A DNA stretch of 64,000 bases from positions 17,872-81,871 of the forward strand of contig JADJPG010000031.1 of the NCBI GenBank assembly GCA_016713365.1, written 5' to 3'. The DNA comes from Verrucomicrobiota bacterium. GTDB taxonomy: Bacteria; Verrucomicrobiota; Verrucomicrobiia; Limisphaerales; JADJPG01. Below the pieces are notes generated by a model that had not been told where the DNA came from, did no database searches, and was given only the letters and a program-made list of their open reading frames with translations. Every line of letters starts with the position of its first letter. Positions within the stretch are counted from its first letter, which is position 1. Positions 44,476 to 55,500 of the stretch are shown here, one piece after another. Both the position numbers and the translations under genes were made by a program.

Positions 44476-44496
44476 GAAAGAATCGTCGAAGGCGAA

Positions 44497-44892
44497 CTAC
44501 TTCTTCTCGACTGCGTTCGTGTTGAGAAGCAGGCCAGCCGCGTTCGTGGAAGCCGCGGCCGCGTTGGTTTTCGGCGCGGCAGTCGGAGCCACGAGGCTCA
44601 GTTTGTCTTCCGTAGAGAGCAGGTTGCGCGGATCGACGCCGCCGGTGCGCATCTGCTTGCCGAAGAGAATGGAGATGAGAAGCGTGAGCGCAAAGAAGAT
44701 GCCCGCGGTGTACTTGGTCATCTTGGTGAGCGCGTTGCCGCTGCCGGCACCGAAGAGCGCGTCCGTGGCACCACCGCCGAAGGCCTGGCCCATGCCGGCT
44801 TCCTTCTTGGGCAATTGAATCAGCACCAGGAGGATCAAGACGAGGCAGTCAATGACCAGGGCGAAGGTAAGCAACCAGATGAAGATGTTCAT
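44497..44892 (-). CDS. secG: Preprotein translocase subunit SecG
   Basis: A 131-residue membrane protein of the SecYEG channel. Two helices, LTFALVIDCLVLILLVLIQL and YTAGIFFALTLLISILFG, flank the conserved cytoplasmic loop (GMGQAFGGGATDALFGAGSG). An Ala/Asn-rich C-terminal tail is longer than usual. It is the last gene of the pgk-tpiA-secG operon, 17 bases after tpiA, a common bacterial arrangement. Confidence 0.93.
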   Translation of the reverse strand: MNIFIWLLTFALVIDCLVLILLVLIQLPKKEAGMGQAFGGGATDALFGAGSGNALTKMTKYTAGIFFALTLLISILFGKQMRTGGVDPRNLLSTEDKLSLVAPTAAPKTNAAAASTNAAGLLLNTNAVEKK

Positions 44893-44909
44893 AGCGTTCT
44901 TTCGGTAGA

Positions 44910-45674
44910 TTAAATCGAGTTCTTGATGATGTCCGCGAAGCTGCGGTCTTCGAGCGAGGCGCCGCCGACCAGAGCGCCGTCCACGTCGGGCAGGCTCATC
45001 AGTTCGCGGGCGTTGGAGGATTTCACACTGCCGCCGTATTGGATGCGCACCTTGCGGGCGACGGTTTCATCGAACAGCTTCACGAGCAGCGCGCGGATGA
45101 AGGCGTGGGCGTCCTGAGCCTGTTGGGAGGAGGCGGTCTTGCCGGTCCCAATCGCCCAGACGGGTTCGTAGGCGATGATCGTTTCTTCCATCTGCTGCTT
45201 GGTCAGGCCGGCGAGGCTGCCGCGGACCTGGGTCGTAAGGACCACTTCCATCTGGCCGCCTTCACGTTCAGCGAGCGTCTCGCCGACGCAAACGATGGGC
45301 TTGAGCGAGGCCGCGTGGGCCGCCGCTGCCTTCTTGGAAATGAGTTCGTCCGATTCCTTCTGATACTGGCGGCGTTCGGAGTGGCCGAGGATGACGTAGC
45401 GCGTGGAGAATTCCTTGAGCATGCCCGCGGCGATTTCGCCGGTGTAGGCGCCGGAGTTGTGCTCGCTCATATTCTGAGCGCCAAGACGGATGTTGGAATC
45501 CAGAATCGCCTTGGAAACTTCGCTGAGCGCGGTGAACGGAGGGCAGACGACAATGTCGACTTCCTTCACGTCCTTCACTTCACGCTTGATGCCGTTCACC
45601 AGGGCCACGCCCTCGGCGACGGTTTTGTTCATCTTCCAGTTACCGGCGATAATCAGTTTGCGCTCTTTGTCCAT
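44910..45674 (-). CDS. tpiA: Triosephosphate isomerase
   Basis: A 254-residue TIM-barrel enzyme converting dihydroxyacetone phosphate and glyceraldehyde 3-phosphate. GNWKMNKT has the active-site Asn and Lys, YVILGHSERR the electrophilic His, and AYEPVWAIGTG the catalytic Glu and hinge. IQYGGSVKSSN and the LVGGASL phosphate loop close the family pattern. Second gene of the glycolytic operon, 48 bases after pgk. Confidence 0.97.
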   Translation of the reverse strand: MDKERKLIIAGNWKMNKTVAEGVALVNGIKREVKDVKEVDIVVCPPFTALSEVSKAILDSNIRLGAQNMSEHNSGAYTGEIAAGMLKEFSTRYVILGHSERRQYQKESDELISKKAAAAHAASLKPIVCVGETLAEREGGQMEVVLTTQVRGSLAGLTKQQMEETIIAYEPVWAIGTGKTASSQQAQDAHAFIRALLVKLFDETVARKVRIQYGGSVKSSNARELMSLPDVDGALVGGASLEDRSFADIIKNSI

Positions 45675-45722
45675 GAACGGAGTATCAAATCAACGTTGTC
45701 TGTCTGTTTGGGAAAACGCGGC

Positions 45723-46979
45723 TTACTTGTCTGAGAGGGCCGCCACACCGGGCAGCACCGAGCCTTCGAGGAATTCGAGGCTCGCACCGCCGCCGGTGCT
45801 CATGAAAGTCACTTTGTCACCGAGACCAGCCACGTTCAGCGCCTTCACGCTGTCGCCGCCGCCGATGATGCTCTTGGCGCCGTTCTTCTGCGTCGCGTCC
45901 ACGACCGCACGCGCCACGACATTGGTGCCTTCGGCGAAACGCTTGTCTTCGAACATGCCCATCGGGCCGTTCCAAAGAATCGTCTTCGCGCTGCGAATGA
46001 CGTCGGCATAAGTCGCAGCCGTGGCCGGACCGATGTCGAAACCTTCTTCAGCGTCCGGGATGTTCGCCTCGGCGAGCACTCGCGGGTTCGTGAACTCGAA
46101 CACGGGCTTGCCCTTCTTGTTCACCTTACCGGAATCCACCGGGGTCGCGACGATGTTATCCGTCGGGAGCAAAAACTTCACGCCACGCTTGGCCGCCTTG
46201 GCTTCGGCGGATAGCGCCACGTCCTTCTTGTCGGGCTCAACCAGCGATTTGCCGGTCTTGAAACCTTTCGCGAGCTTGAACGTGTAGGCCATCGCGCCGC
46301 CGATGAGAATCGTGTCCGCCTTTTCCAGCAGGCGATCGATGACCTTGATCTTGTCCGACACCTTCGCGCCGCCGAGGATGACGACAAACGGGCGGGCCGG
46401 GCTTTCCAGCTCATCACCCAAAAACTTCAGCTCACGCTCCATCAACAGGCCGGCTGCGCATTTGCCACCACGCTTGGCCACGATGCGAGCCACGCCTTCC
46501 GTCGAGGCATGCGCGCGATGCGCCGCGCCGAACGCGTCGTTCACGTAGACGTCAGCCACCTTCGCGAGCTTCTCGGCAAACGCGGCGTCATTGGCCTCTT
46601 CCTCGTTGTAGTAGCGAACGTTCTCGAGCAGTACGATTTGTCCGGGCTGCATCGCGTTGACAACCTTCTCAACTTTCTCACCGATGCAATCATCAACGAA
46701 GTTCACGTCGGTCCTGATCATCTCCGCCAGCTTGGCGGCGACAGGACGCAGGGACATCGAAGGTTCGCGTTGGCCTTTCGGGCGGCCGAGGTGGGCGGCG
46801 AGGATGATGCGGGCACCCTTGTTGATGAGCAGATCGAGCGTCGGCAGGGTCTCTTTGATGCGCGTGGCATCGTTGATGACCATCTTGCCGTCCTTCTCTT
46901 CCATCGGGACGTTGTAATCGACACGGACGAACACGCGCTTGCCGCGCACATCCAAATCATTGACCGTCAGCTTCGCCAT
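45723..46979 (-). CDS. pgk: Phosphoglycerate kinase
   Basis: A 418-residue two-domain glycolytic enzyme making ATP from 1,3-bisphosphoglycerate. The N-domain has KRVFVRVDYNVPME and AAHLGRPKG, the middle FVVILGGAKVSDKIKVID, and the C-domain WNGPMGMFEDKRFAEGT and the ATP-binding SIIGGGDSVKALNVAG with STGGGASLEFLEG. It starts the pgk-tpiA-secG operon. The first codon is ATG at 46979. Confidence 0.97.
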   Translation of the reverse strand: MAKLTVNDLDVRGKRVFVRVDYNVPMEEKDGKMVINDATRIKETLPTLDLLINKGARIILAAHLGRPKGQREPSMSLRPVAAKLAEMIRTDVNFVDDCIGEKVEKVVNAMQPGQIVLLENVRYYNEEEANDAAFAEKLAKVADVYVNDAFGAAHRAHASTEGVARIVAKRGGKCAAGLLMERELKFLGDELESPARPFVVILGGAKVSDKIKVIDRLLEKADTILIGGAMAYTFKLAKGFKTGKSLVEPDKKDVALSAEAKAAKRGVKFLLPTDNIVATPVDSGKVNKKGKPVFEFTNPRVLAEANIPDAEEGFDIGPATAATYADVIRSAKTILWNGPMGMFEDKRFAEGTNVVARAVVDATQKNGAKSIIGGGDSVKALNVAGLGDKVTFMSTGGGASLEFLEGSVLPGVAALSDK

Positions 46980-47121
46980 AATTCAACAAGGGGGCAGAGG
47001 ATAGCCAAGGCGCGCCTTGAGTCAAAGGTAAATAGCGGACGGATTCGGTGCCTAAAACCGCCATCCATGGGCGCCTTTCCAACGCGCCGGCCACTTCGCA
47101 CGTTCACGCTAACGCCAGCCG
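46980..47121. other. Intergenic region upstream of pgk
   Basis: About 140 bases that must contain the pgk operon promoter on the minus strand. I see no strong -35/-10 pair, RNA gene or repeat. Confidence 0.4.
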
Positions 47122-48087
47122 TCAGCGAGGTGCTTTTTCGAAATGCTCAATCATCTGTCTGGCGACGGACTCGATGATGCCGCGCTCGTAAGCGTGGTCG
47201 GTCGTAAACGTCACCAAAACGAAGCGAGCGCCGTTCGGCAGCTCGACATGTGCTGCGTCGTGCCGCGTCTGGCTGGTCCAGCCGGCCTTGGACCACAGCT
47301 TCGCGCCCGGCCGATCCCGCAACGCCAGTCCCGTGAAGGCGTTCCCCTGATCCGGCTCGCTCCCTTCCTCGATCTTCTTGAACGGGTCGCGCTTCATCAG
47401 CTCCAGCATCTCCGCAGAACGCTTCGCCGTCACCGCCTCGCCGGCCACAATCTCTGTCAGCAACCGCGCTGTCGCATCCGTCGTCAGCATGTTGCGATTC
47501 GGTTTGTGCTTCCGGATCGCCTAGGATTCGCGACCGTACGGGCCTTCGCACCACGGCTTCTTGTTGGCATTGATGTTCGTGTAGCCGATCGAGCTCAAGT
47601 AACGGTTCACCGCGTTCCGCTTGTCGAACCACCGGTCAATCTCCGTCTCCGAAAGCTCCGGGCCGCTCGTCGTGTCCGTCAGCAAATCGATGATATAATG
47701 AGTCGCCTCGTTGTAGCTCTCCACGATCATGTCGCTCATCGCCCGACGCAGCTCCGGCGTGTCCTGCAACTTGCCGTCCTCCAGCCACCGGTGCGCGGCG
47801 GCGAGGTAAAACAACTTCACCACGCTCGCCGGGTAAATCTGCACCTCGCCCCGGTAACTCGCCCGCACTGGACGCTTCGGCTCCTTCAAATCCACCACCG
47901 TCACCGCAAGTTGATTGGTTTTCAGCCCCTTCGCGGCGAACTGCTCCATCGTCCGCGCCACCGCGACATCAAGCACGCGCTGCAACTCCGGCGACTCCAG
48001 GATCGGAGCGGCGTGCGGCGAGAGCACGTTGAGCAGGAACAGAACGCAGGCGACCAACGGGATGCAGTTTCGTGAGGCGTGCTTCAT
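47122..48087 (-). pseudogene. Secreted beta-lactamase-like serine hydrolase, interrupted by an in-frame TAG
   Basis: Two open parts in one frame, 188 and about 132 codons, are separated by TAG at 47521-47523. Together they make a 321-residue class A beta-lactamase-fold serine hydrolase: signal peptide, SxxK as ASVVK, SxN as SYN, and the KTG-like KAGWTSQT. The amber codon lies between the SxN and KTG boxes, after CEGPYGRES and before AIRKHKPNRN. CAG to TAG (Gln) is a single transition. As read, the first part lacks the third motif and would be inactive. It is either a point-mutated pseudogene or a base-call error. Peptide, ester or beta-lactam substrates are all possible. Confidence 0.75.
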
Positions 48088-48135
48088 GGACTCACGTTAT
48101 GGAAACGCGCCGACCACGCAAGACCAGCCTCCCGA

Positions 48136-51120
48136 TCACTTGTCCATCATGTACGCCACCAGATCGCGCGCGTCCTTCTCGGGCAGCGCCTCCAGAAGCC
48201 CTTCTGGCATCATCGACAGGCTCGTCGCTGAACGTTCCTCGATGTCCGACAGCGGAACCGTCGTCGTCTCGCCGATCGTTTGAATCGTCACGGTGCGATC
48301 GTTCTGTGAGCGCACGAATCCCGAGAGCACCCGTCCGTCCTTCATCGTGAAGTTCGAGAGCTGATAATCCTTCGCCACCACGCTGCTCGGATCGACGATG
48401 TTCTGAAGCAGGTAATCGAGGTTGTCGCGATTGCTCCCGGTCAACTCCGGCCCGATGCCGACGCCCTCGCCATTGAGCACGTGGCAGGCGCCGCACACCG
48501 TCTGGTAAACCTTCCGCCCGTTCTTCCGATCCGCGCTCTTCAACTGCGCCGGCGCGAGCTTTTGCTTCCACCGTTCCATTGCCGCCAGCTTCTCGGCGGA
48601 CGAATCGCGAAGTTCGCCCCAAATCGAAGCAGCTTTCGCGTCCAACGCCGCATCCTTGAAGCCACGAATCTGCCGGGCGTGAAACGCATTCAGCGCCGCT
48701 CTCGGAATCTGCCCGCCAATCACCGCATCCAGCAATTGTCCCGCCCACGCCGGCCGCGAGAGCAAAACGCCCAGCAACGCCTGACGATCGGAAATTGCCG
48801 CCGACGCGAATTGCCTCAGCAACAAACTCGCGATGGCCGGATCGGTTTCCAGCGCGAGACCCGCCGCAGCGGTGGAGGTCAGCTTCGGCTCCGTCAGCAA
48901 CGATTCGCACGTCGCCCGCAATCCCGCCGCCCGCGCATCGATGAGCGAACGCAACGCGGTGCGACGCGTGCTCGAATCCGCCGAGCGATCCAGCGCCACT
49001 TTGCGCGTCGCTTCAATCGCCAGCGGATCCGCGAAGACGATTCCGAGCAGGCGAAACCGTTCGCGAACCGTCGCATCCGGATTCGCGACCAGACTGGGCG
49101 CAGCTTCTGCCCAACCTTTCGGGGGCTTCGCCGCACGCTGACCCTTCAGCGCTTCCAGCATGCCTTGAAGCACGTTGGCTGCTGCTGGAGATGGCGCCGT
49201 TCGTTCCAACAGATGTGCAAGCGAATCACGACTGGGTTCCGATTCCATCAATCGCCGCGCAGCAAACCGCGAGACGATCGGCATCGCCGTTTCGCCAGCG
49301 AGTTTCGCCAGCGTTGTAGGCTCGGCGTCACCCAGCGGCTCGATGCCGTACCACAGCATGAGCGGCAGATTGTGATCTCCAGCGTCTTCTCCGCGCTTCA
49401 GCAGCGGTCCGGCAATCGACGCGCGTTGGCTCAGCGGCAGACGTTGCAAACCGGAAGCCAGTGCGAGCCGAACGTAAGCAGCTGACTCGTTGTTCGCGAG
49501 CGAAGCGAAGGCGGAGTGTGTCGCGCTGTCGTTCTCCGCGACTCGCCGGTCGTCCAACAACAGGCGCACAGCCCAAGCGCGGACATACTCATCCTTATGA
49601 TCCAGTTGCGCGCGCAGAAACTCGGCATTCGCCGCCCCGATGGCGTGGAGCGACCAGAGCGCGCGCAGCTTCGCGACGCTGCTAGAGCCTTTCTTGAACA
49701 TCTGCAGCAAGGATTCACGAACACCGTCGAGCGACGCGCCGGACGCCGCGAGTTCCTGAAGGCGTCGACGCGCCTGGCGCGCGAAGATCTCGTTCTTCGC
49801 TTCGAGCAACGGGAGTAGTTCCTTGGGCGACAACTTCGCGACATCGGTCACCGCCGGGCGTTGGGGCCGGCCGTAGGTGACTTTGTAGATGCGACCCGAG
49901 AGCCGGTGAACGCCTTCGTTGTCGTGGCATTCGCCTGTGTCAGACCAATCCGCGATGAACACGCCGCCGTCCGGCCCGTAGAGCAAGTCGATGCCGCGGA
50001 AGAACGGATCAGCAACGAAACCGGTGTCCGGCTGATGCTTCGCCACGTAACCGGAGCCGCGTCGAACCACGTTCTCCACGTTCAGTCGTTTGCCGTTGAA
50101 ATTGATTGTTAGCAATTTCCCGCGCCATTCGTCCGGCCAGTTGTCCCCGCCGTAGAACATCAACCCCGTGTGCGCGTGACCACCGCCCGCCGCGGAAGTC
50201 GCGGAGGTGGTGCCCAGTTTCTGCCAGTCGTTCCACGCTTCGCCCGCCGCCCAGTGGACGTGATCCGCCGTCTGCTCGATGACCTGATAGATGTTCGGGT
50301 TGTAATCGTTTCCGTACATCCGCCGGTAATGCGCGCCGGGGATGATGTGCCAGAGATGGCCGATGACGGTGTTGATAAAGAAGCCTTCGCCGACCTCGTT
50401 CCAGTCCATGCCCCACGGATTGGTCGTTCCCTCGGCCACGACTTCGATGGTCTTCCGTTGCGGATGATAACGCCAGATGCCGACGTTCATCTTCACGCGC
50501 TGAGAGAGCGACGTGCCGGGACGTCCGAGCTGCGAATGCCCTTGAATGCCGTGGCGACCGTAGAGCCAGCCGTCCGGTCCCCAGCGAAGCCCGTTTGGAA
50601 TCGTGTGATGATTGCTCTTCCACTCGAAGCCATCGACGAGAGTTTCGGCGGGACCATCCGGTCGGTCATCGCCATCGCGATCCGGAACGAAGTAAAGATT
50701 CGGCGAAGCCAGCACCCACACGCCACCGAAGCCCAGCTCGACGCTCGTCAAACGCTCCAGTCCTTCGAGGAACACGGTCCGTTTATCGTGACGCCCGTCG
50801 CCATCGGTGTCTTCGAAGATCACGATCCGATCGCGCAGATCCTTCGCGAACCCGGTGCGATGCTCGGAGTAGGTATAACACTCGGCGACCCAGAGGCGCG
50901 CGCGATAATCCACCGCCATCGCGATGGGTTGATGCACCTCCGGCTCTGCCGCGAACACGCTGACCTCGAAGCCCGCCGGCCACTTCCACTGCTTCGCCGC
51001 TTCCGCCGCCGGCAACGGCGAGTTCGTCGTGGGATCGGAGTTGTAAGGCGCCTTCAGCGAATCTGCGGCGGAAGACGCCACAAGGGACGCTGCGAGTGCG
51101 AGCGTGGTACGAATGTTCAT
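48136..51120 (-). CDS. PVC-type membrane-bound dehydrogenase/HEAT/haem-binding protein
   Basis: A secreted protein of about 994 residues: signal peptide 1-22; a beta-propeller dehydrogenase domain (50-420; FEVSVFAAEPEVHQPIAMAVD, DRIVIFEDTDGDGRHDKRTV, FVPDRDGDDRPD, YGPDGGVFIADWSDTGECHD) of the putative membrane-bound dehydrogenase type known from Planctomycetes and Verrucomicrobia; HEAT-like repeats (430-840); and a C-terminal haem domain with VCGACHVLNGEG (CxxCH), followed by ELTGSNRDNLDYLLQNIVDP. ATG 51120 is chosen (MNIRTTLAL), nine bases inside the longer frame. It probably oxidises a sugar or alcohol outside the cytoplasm and passes electrons to the haem. Substrate unknown. Confidence 0.88.
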   Translation of the reverse strand: MNIRTTLALAASLVASSAADSLKAPYNSDPTTNSPLPAAEAAKQWKWPAGFEVSVFAAEPEVHQPIAMAVDYRARLWVAECYTYSEHRTGFAKDLRDRIVIFEDTDGDGRHDKRTVFLEGLERLTSVELGFGGVWVLASPNLYFVPDRDGDDRPDGPAETLVDGFEWKSNHHTIPNGLRWGPDGWLYGRHGIQGHSQLGRPGTSLSQRVKMNVGIWRYHPQRKTIEVVAEGTTNPWGMDWNEVGEGFFINTVIGHLWHIIPGAHYRRMYGNDYNPNIYQVIEQTADHVHWAAGEAWNDWQKLGTTSATSAAGGGHAHTGLMFYGGDNWPDEWRGKLLTINFNGKRLNVENVVRRGSGYVAKHQPDTGFVADPFFRGIDLLYGPDGGVFIADWSDTGECHDNEGVHRLSGRIYKVTYGRPQRPAVTDVAKLSPKELLPLLEAKNEIFARQARRRLQELAASGASLDGVRESLLQMFKKGSSSVAKLRALWSLHAIGAANAEFLRAQLDHKDEYVRAWAVRLLLDDRRVAENDSATHSAFASLANNESAAYVRLALASGLQRLPLSQRASIAGPLLKRGEDAGDHNLPLMLWYGIEPLGDAEPTTLAKLAGETAMPIVSRFAARRLMESEPSRDSLAHLLERTAPSPAAANVLQGMLEALKGQRAAKPPKGWAEAAPSLVANPDATVRERFRLLGIVFADPLAIEATRKVALDRSADSSTRRTALRSLIDARAAGLRATCESLLTEPKLTSTAAAGLALETDPAIASLLLRQFASAAISDRQALLGVLLSRPAWAGQLLDAVIGGQIPRAALNAFHARQIRGFKDAALDAKAASIWGELRDSSAEKLAAMERWKQKLAPAQLKSADRKNGRKVYQTVCGACHVLNGEGVGIGPELTGSNRDNLDYLLQNIVDPSSVVAKDYQLSNFTMKDGRVLSGFVRSQNDRTVTIQTIGETTTVPLSDIEERSATSLSMMPEGLLEALPEKDARDLVAYMMDK

Positions 51121-51190
51121 GCGAATCACGAGCAGACGAAATCAGTCGGCAGCTATTCGACGCCCCACGCTACGCGAGCCGACCGACCGC

Positions 51191-52360
51191 TTACTTCGCC
51201 GTGAAGCGATGCGCGGTCGTGCTCTTGAAGGTCTGGCCGGGGCGCAGCACGACGGACGGGAAGCTCGGATGATTGATCGAGTCCGGGTAGTGCTGGGTTT
51301 CGAGGCAGAAGCCGGTGTGCTGCTTGTAATTCACGCCGCCCACGCCTGTGAGCGAGCCGTCGAGGTGATTGCCGCAGTAGAGCTGCACGCCGGGTTCGGT
51401 GGTCCACACTTCCATCTGGCGACCAGACTTCGGTTCCTGCACGCGCGCGGCGAGCGTCAGGGCCTTGCCGCCGCCGTTGATCACAAAGTTGTGATCGTAA
51501 CCCTTCGCGAAGCTCATGTAGTCCGCGATGCGATCGCCGATGCGACGCGGCTGGGTGAAATCGAGGCCGGTGCCTTTCACGGGAGCGAGTTCGCCGGTCG
51601 GAATCAGCGTTGCGTCCGCCGCGGTGTAGCGATCCGCGTTCAGCATCAGCACGTGATCGAGGATGCTGCCGGACTCACCGAGGTTGAAGTAGGAGTGATT
51701 GGTCAGGTTGACGATGGTCGCCTTGTCCGTCGTGGCGGTGTAATCGATGCGCAGCTCGTTGTTGTCGGTGAGCGTGTAAACCACGGTGGTGGTCAACGCG
51801 CCGGGATAACCTTCCTCGCCATCCGGGCTCACGTAGGTGAACTCGACGGCGACTTCGTTGCCGGTCGCGGGCAATGCGCGCGATTTCCAGACCCGTTTGT
51901 CGAAGCCCTTGATGCCGCCGTGGAGATGGTTCGGCCCGTTGTTCACCGCGAGCGTGTAGTCCTTGCCGTCGAGCGTGAACTTGCCCTTGGCGATGCGGTT
52001 GGCCACACGACCGGTCGTCGCGCCGAAGAACGGATGGCCTTTCACGTATTGATCGAGATTATCGAAGCCGCAGACGATGTTGCCGGCCTTGCCATTGCGG
52101 TCGGGCACCCAGAGTTCGGTGAGGATGCCGCCGTATTCGGTGACCTTCGCGGTCACGCCCTTGGTGTTGGTGAGCGTGTAAATTTTTACTTCGGTGCCGT
52201 CGGCGAGCTTCCCGAAAACTTTCTGTTCAATCTTCATGGTGTTGGAGGATGCGGAGGACTTGCTAAAGGGACAGGCGCAGCCGTTGAGAAACAGCGCGGC
52301 CGCGAGAGTGAGAACGGAGGTCGCCAGCGTGAGCCGGCCGGTGGATGGCAATATTTTCAT
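51191..52360 (-). CDS. galM: Galactose mutarotase (aldose 1-epimerase), lipoprotein
   Basis: A 389-residue aldose 1-epimerase with a lipoprotein signal (LFLNGC, lipid-modified Cys28), so it is likely in the outer or inner membrane facing the periplasm. ATG 52360 gives the signal directly. The beta-sandwich shows YGGILTELWVPD, ATTGRVANRIAKGKF, and NHLHGG (catalytic His), LTNHSYFNLGESG (second His), and FCLETQHYPDSINHPSFPS with the catalytic Glu. It interconverts alpha and beta anomers of aldoses and would support carbohydrate uptake. It lies 70 bases before the dehydrogenase gene on the same strand. Confidence 0.92.
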   Translation of the reverse strand: MKILPSTGRLTLATSVLTLAAALFLNGCACPFSKSSASSNTMKIEQKVFGKLADGTEVKIYTLTNTKGVTAKVTEYGGILTELWVPDRNGKAGNIVCGFDNLDQYVKGHPFFGATTGRVANRIAKGKFTLDGKDYTLAVNNGPNHLHGGIKGFDKRVWKSRALPATGNEVAVEFTYVSPDGEEGYPGALTTTVVYTLTDNNELRIDYTATTDKATIVNLTNHSYFNLGESGSILDHVLMLNADRYTAADATLIPTGELAPVKGTGLDFTQPRRIGDRIADYMSFAKGYDHNFVINGGGKALTLAARVQEPKSGRQMEVWTTEPGVQLYCGNHLDGSLTGVGGVNYKQHTGFCLETQHYPDSINHPSFPSVVLRPGQTFKSTTAHRFTAK

Positions 52361-52579
52361 CGGCTTGGAGCATTGGATTGTTGGGCCGGAGAGTAACGAC
52401 AGCGCCGCGCGAAATGCAAATCGTGATTGGTGTCGGAAGATTATTGCCGGGCACACTCTCGGGCAGGTTGGTTCTTGGCCGACTAAATGGCCCCGGCCGC
52501 TGCACAGGCCCGGCCAAATCCCTTAATACTCTGCCCAAATGATTGAAAATGAGAGATTTTACGGTAGATTGGCCGACTC

Positions 52580-55500
52580 ATGAAGCGAGCCTTTTCCCTC
52601 TTTGGTCTGCTGCTGATCACAACTTTGGTTAAGGCAGCAGAATGTCCGGTCGGCCTCACCAACGCCTGCACCACGCCGCCGGCGTTTCCGGTGGGGCGCT
52701 GGGAATTCAGCGAGGACACCGGCACGGTCGGCATTTCCGGACAAAGCGAGTTTTCCTATCTCAAGAATGGGGCTACGGTCACGTATTCCGCCACGTGGTC
52801 GGGGAGCTTTACTTACAGCCGGGTGGGCGGACCGGAGAACAACTACATCGAGATTGATTGTGAGGGCGTCATCACAGGCAAGGGCAAGGATCGCTTTGTC
52901 GGATCGTCGAACGGAGACGCCAGTAGCGCGCCATGTCCGAATAATTTTTCATACAGTCACGCCAGCCTGACCATCAACCGCGAATACAACATTAAAGGCA
53001 TGGTGCGGCCGGACGGCTCGTTGGTGCTCACGAATCGCATGACCGGCGGCAGTTACGACGCCTCAATGGAAAACGCATTTAAGACTCCTGCTCCTCCCTT
53101 TGACGAAGGGATTGCTTTGTCACTGAAGACCCCGCCGACTGCGGCGGCGGATTCTCGACAATCAAGATTTTGTGGACCGGAAGTCCTCCATCTCACGGGC
53201 ACATTCAACTTCGAGTCGAACAAATGGGATGCCGTTCTTGGGCCCCTGAAATATCTTTACGATGAGGGAGGAGCTCTTTACGAAGACGCTTATACCTCCT
53301 GGCTGGCAGGTTGGTTGCGCAACCACGGCTGCGCGGGTGAGACTTTGGATGACGGCAGCCAGTATTGGAACTACATGCTGGACGACCAGTTATCCGGGGG
53401 CGACCCCAACCCGAGTGGCACAAACACCATCACCACCATGCTGACAAGCAAGCTGGTCTTGCGCACGCCGACCGTCAAAGAAGCGTATCTCCAGGAGCCG
53501 CAATTTTTCATCAAGGACATTCCCTACAACACCACCCTCGTCCTCACGCCCGATTGGAAGGAATCCGAAGGCACCCGCGAAGTGGAATTTATTTACGGCG
53601 GCGAAACCACCACGCTCTCCGGCAACACCGTCATGTTCCATTCGACACCGACAAGGATGACGACAAAATTCGCATCACGCCGAAGGCCAATGAAGTCGGT
53701 TCACAATTCACCTTCCACGTTCCCAAAGTCGAACTTCCGTCATGGGCCGGAATGATCTCCGACTGGCACGCCTCGCCTGGCGTGAAATACGAAGGTTGGG
53801 TGGACTGGCCGATCACATTGGAAACCACACGTTCCATCAGCGGCAACCCTATTTTCAGCGGCCAATGGGGACTCACCGCCAAAGTTTCCTCGCGGCTCGA
53901 CATGAAAGCCAATTCCGACGGCTCCCCCGGCACGGCCGATTTTCTAGCCAAGGCCACGGCCAGTTTCGCGGGGAGGACAAAGGAACTCGAACTGAAAGGC
54001 AAATCCACCACCACGCTCGAATGTGACCAGCTCACCGTGACCGGTTTCGGCACGGCTCACTTGCCGCTGGTGGATTGGGAAGCTTCGATGAATCCCATCT
54101 CCCTCGTGCTCGGCGCCAAGGACGCCGCCTGCGCGCTCGGGCGACTTCCCTGTTCGCTCACCGGCAAGGCCGGATTGAGTGCCAGCATCAAGATCACTCT
54201 CGACGGCACACCGGAGTTTGGCGACGACGGCTCCGAGATCAAATGGACGGGCGGTTCGCTGGGTGGAAATCTGAAGGCCGCCGTGAGCCTCTCCGTCGTT
54301 CCGCCGCCGCTCAACAAGATCGCCAACGTGACGGTGGAAGGCGGCGGCGAAGGCTGCGTTGAGTTTCAAGTCGCCCCCGATCTGCACCTCAACAAGCTTG
54401 GCGGCAAAATTTACGCCTCCGTCACTGCGTCAGCCATGTTCCTGGGCAGCACGACGGCCTACAAGGAATGGCCGTTTGGCGATGACTGCGGTGGCGGCGC
54501 TCCCGCTCTCGCCGCCGCTTCAACGAAGTTCCAGGCCGCGGGCGCCGGCCAGAATCCTCCCGGCATGGGCCCGGGCAACCTCGTGGGAAGGAATGTCCAT
54601 CTCACCATGGCTCTGGCCGCGGGCAACCGCGCGGTAGCCGCGTGGTCCGAGATTCCCGCCGGACAGCAGCGACCTTCCGGCGACATCGCGATCAAACTCT
54701 TCGACGGCACGAACTGGGGCGCGGGTCACTTCATTACGAGTGACGCGCAGGCGGACAACGGCCCGGCTCTCGCCTACGACGGCAATGGCAACATCCTCGT
54801 CTGCTACCAGCGCAATCCCCACCTGCCGTTACCCACAGATTCGGCACAATTCGCCACTTTCGCCGCCGGATTTGAACTGCATTACGCCCTGCTCAATCCC
54901 ACCAACGGCAATGTCATCGCCACCGCCGCCTTGACCGGCGACAGCGACTTCGATTTCGGCCCGTTGCTCCGCACCGACACCAACGGCCTCGTCCATCTGT
55001 TCTGGCAACGCACCGATGGCCAGTCCATCGAAGGCGTGCCCGGTCACGAAGCCAGCATCCTGCATCGAGTGTGGGACGGCTCGAGCTGGTCCGCTGAGGA
55101 AACCGTTGTTTCCGGTTTGGTGGACAGCCTTGGCTGGCATCCTGCCGTACGGGACGTGGACAACTATTTCGTCGCCGTGGTTCTCGATCACGACGGCGAT
55201 CTGGAATCCGAAACCGACATGGAGATTCATGTCCGCCAAAAATCAGGCGGCGTCTGGCTGCCGCTGGCTCAGATCACCAGCAACGCGCTGCCCGACAACG
55301 CCCCTGTCGCCGGTTTCAACTCCATCGGGCAACCGGTCCTCGTCTGGCGCGAAGACCACCGAGTCAAAGGATTGATCGGGAGTCTCCAGGGAGCCGTCAC
55401 CACCATCGTCACTTCGCCATCGGAAGTCGGACCGACCTTTGCCAATGGCCAGCTCCGCACTTTCGGCGACGAACTCTGGCTCATCTGGCCCGGCGCGAAT

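Noticed and set aside
52543..52570. TTGAAA with TAGATT as a promoter for the large secreted protein
   Set aside because: The -10 lies only nine bases from the start codon, which would force a leaderless transcript; not strong enough to claim.
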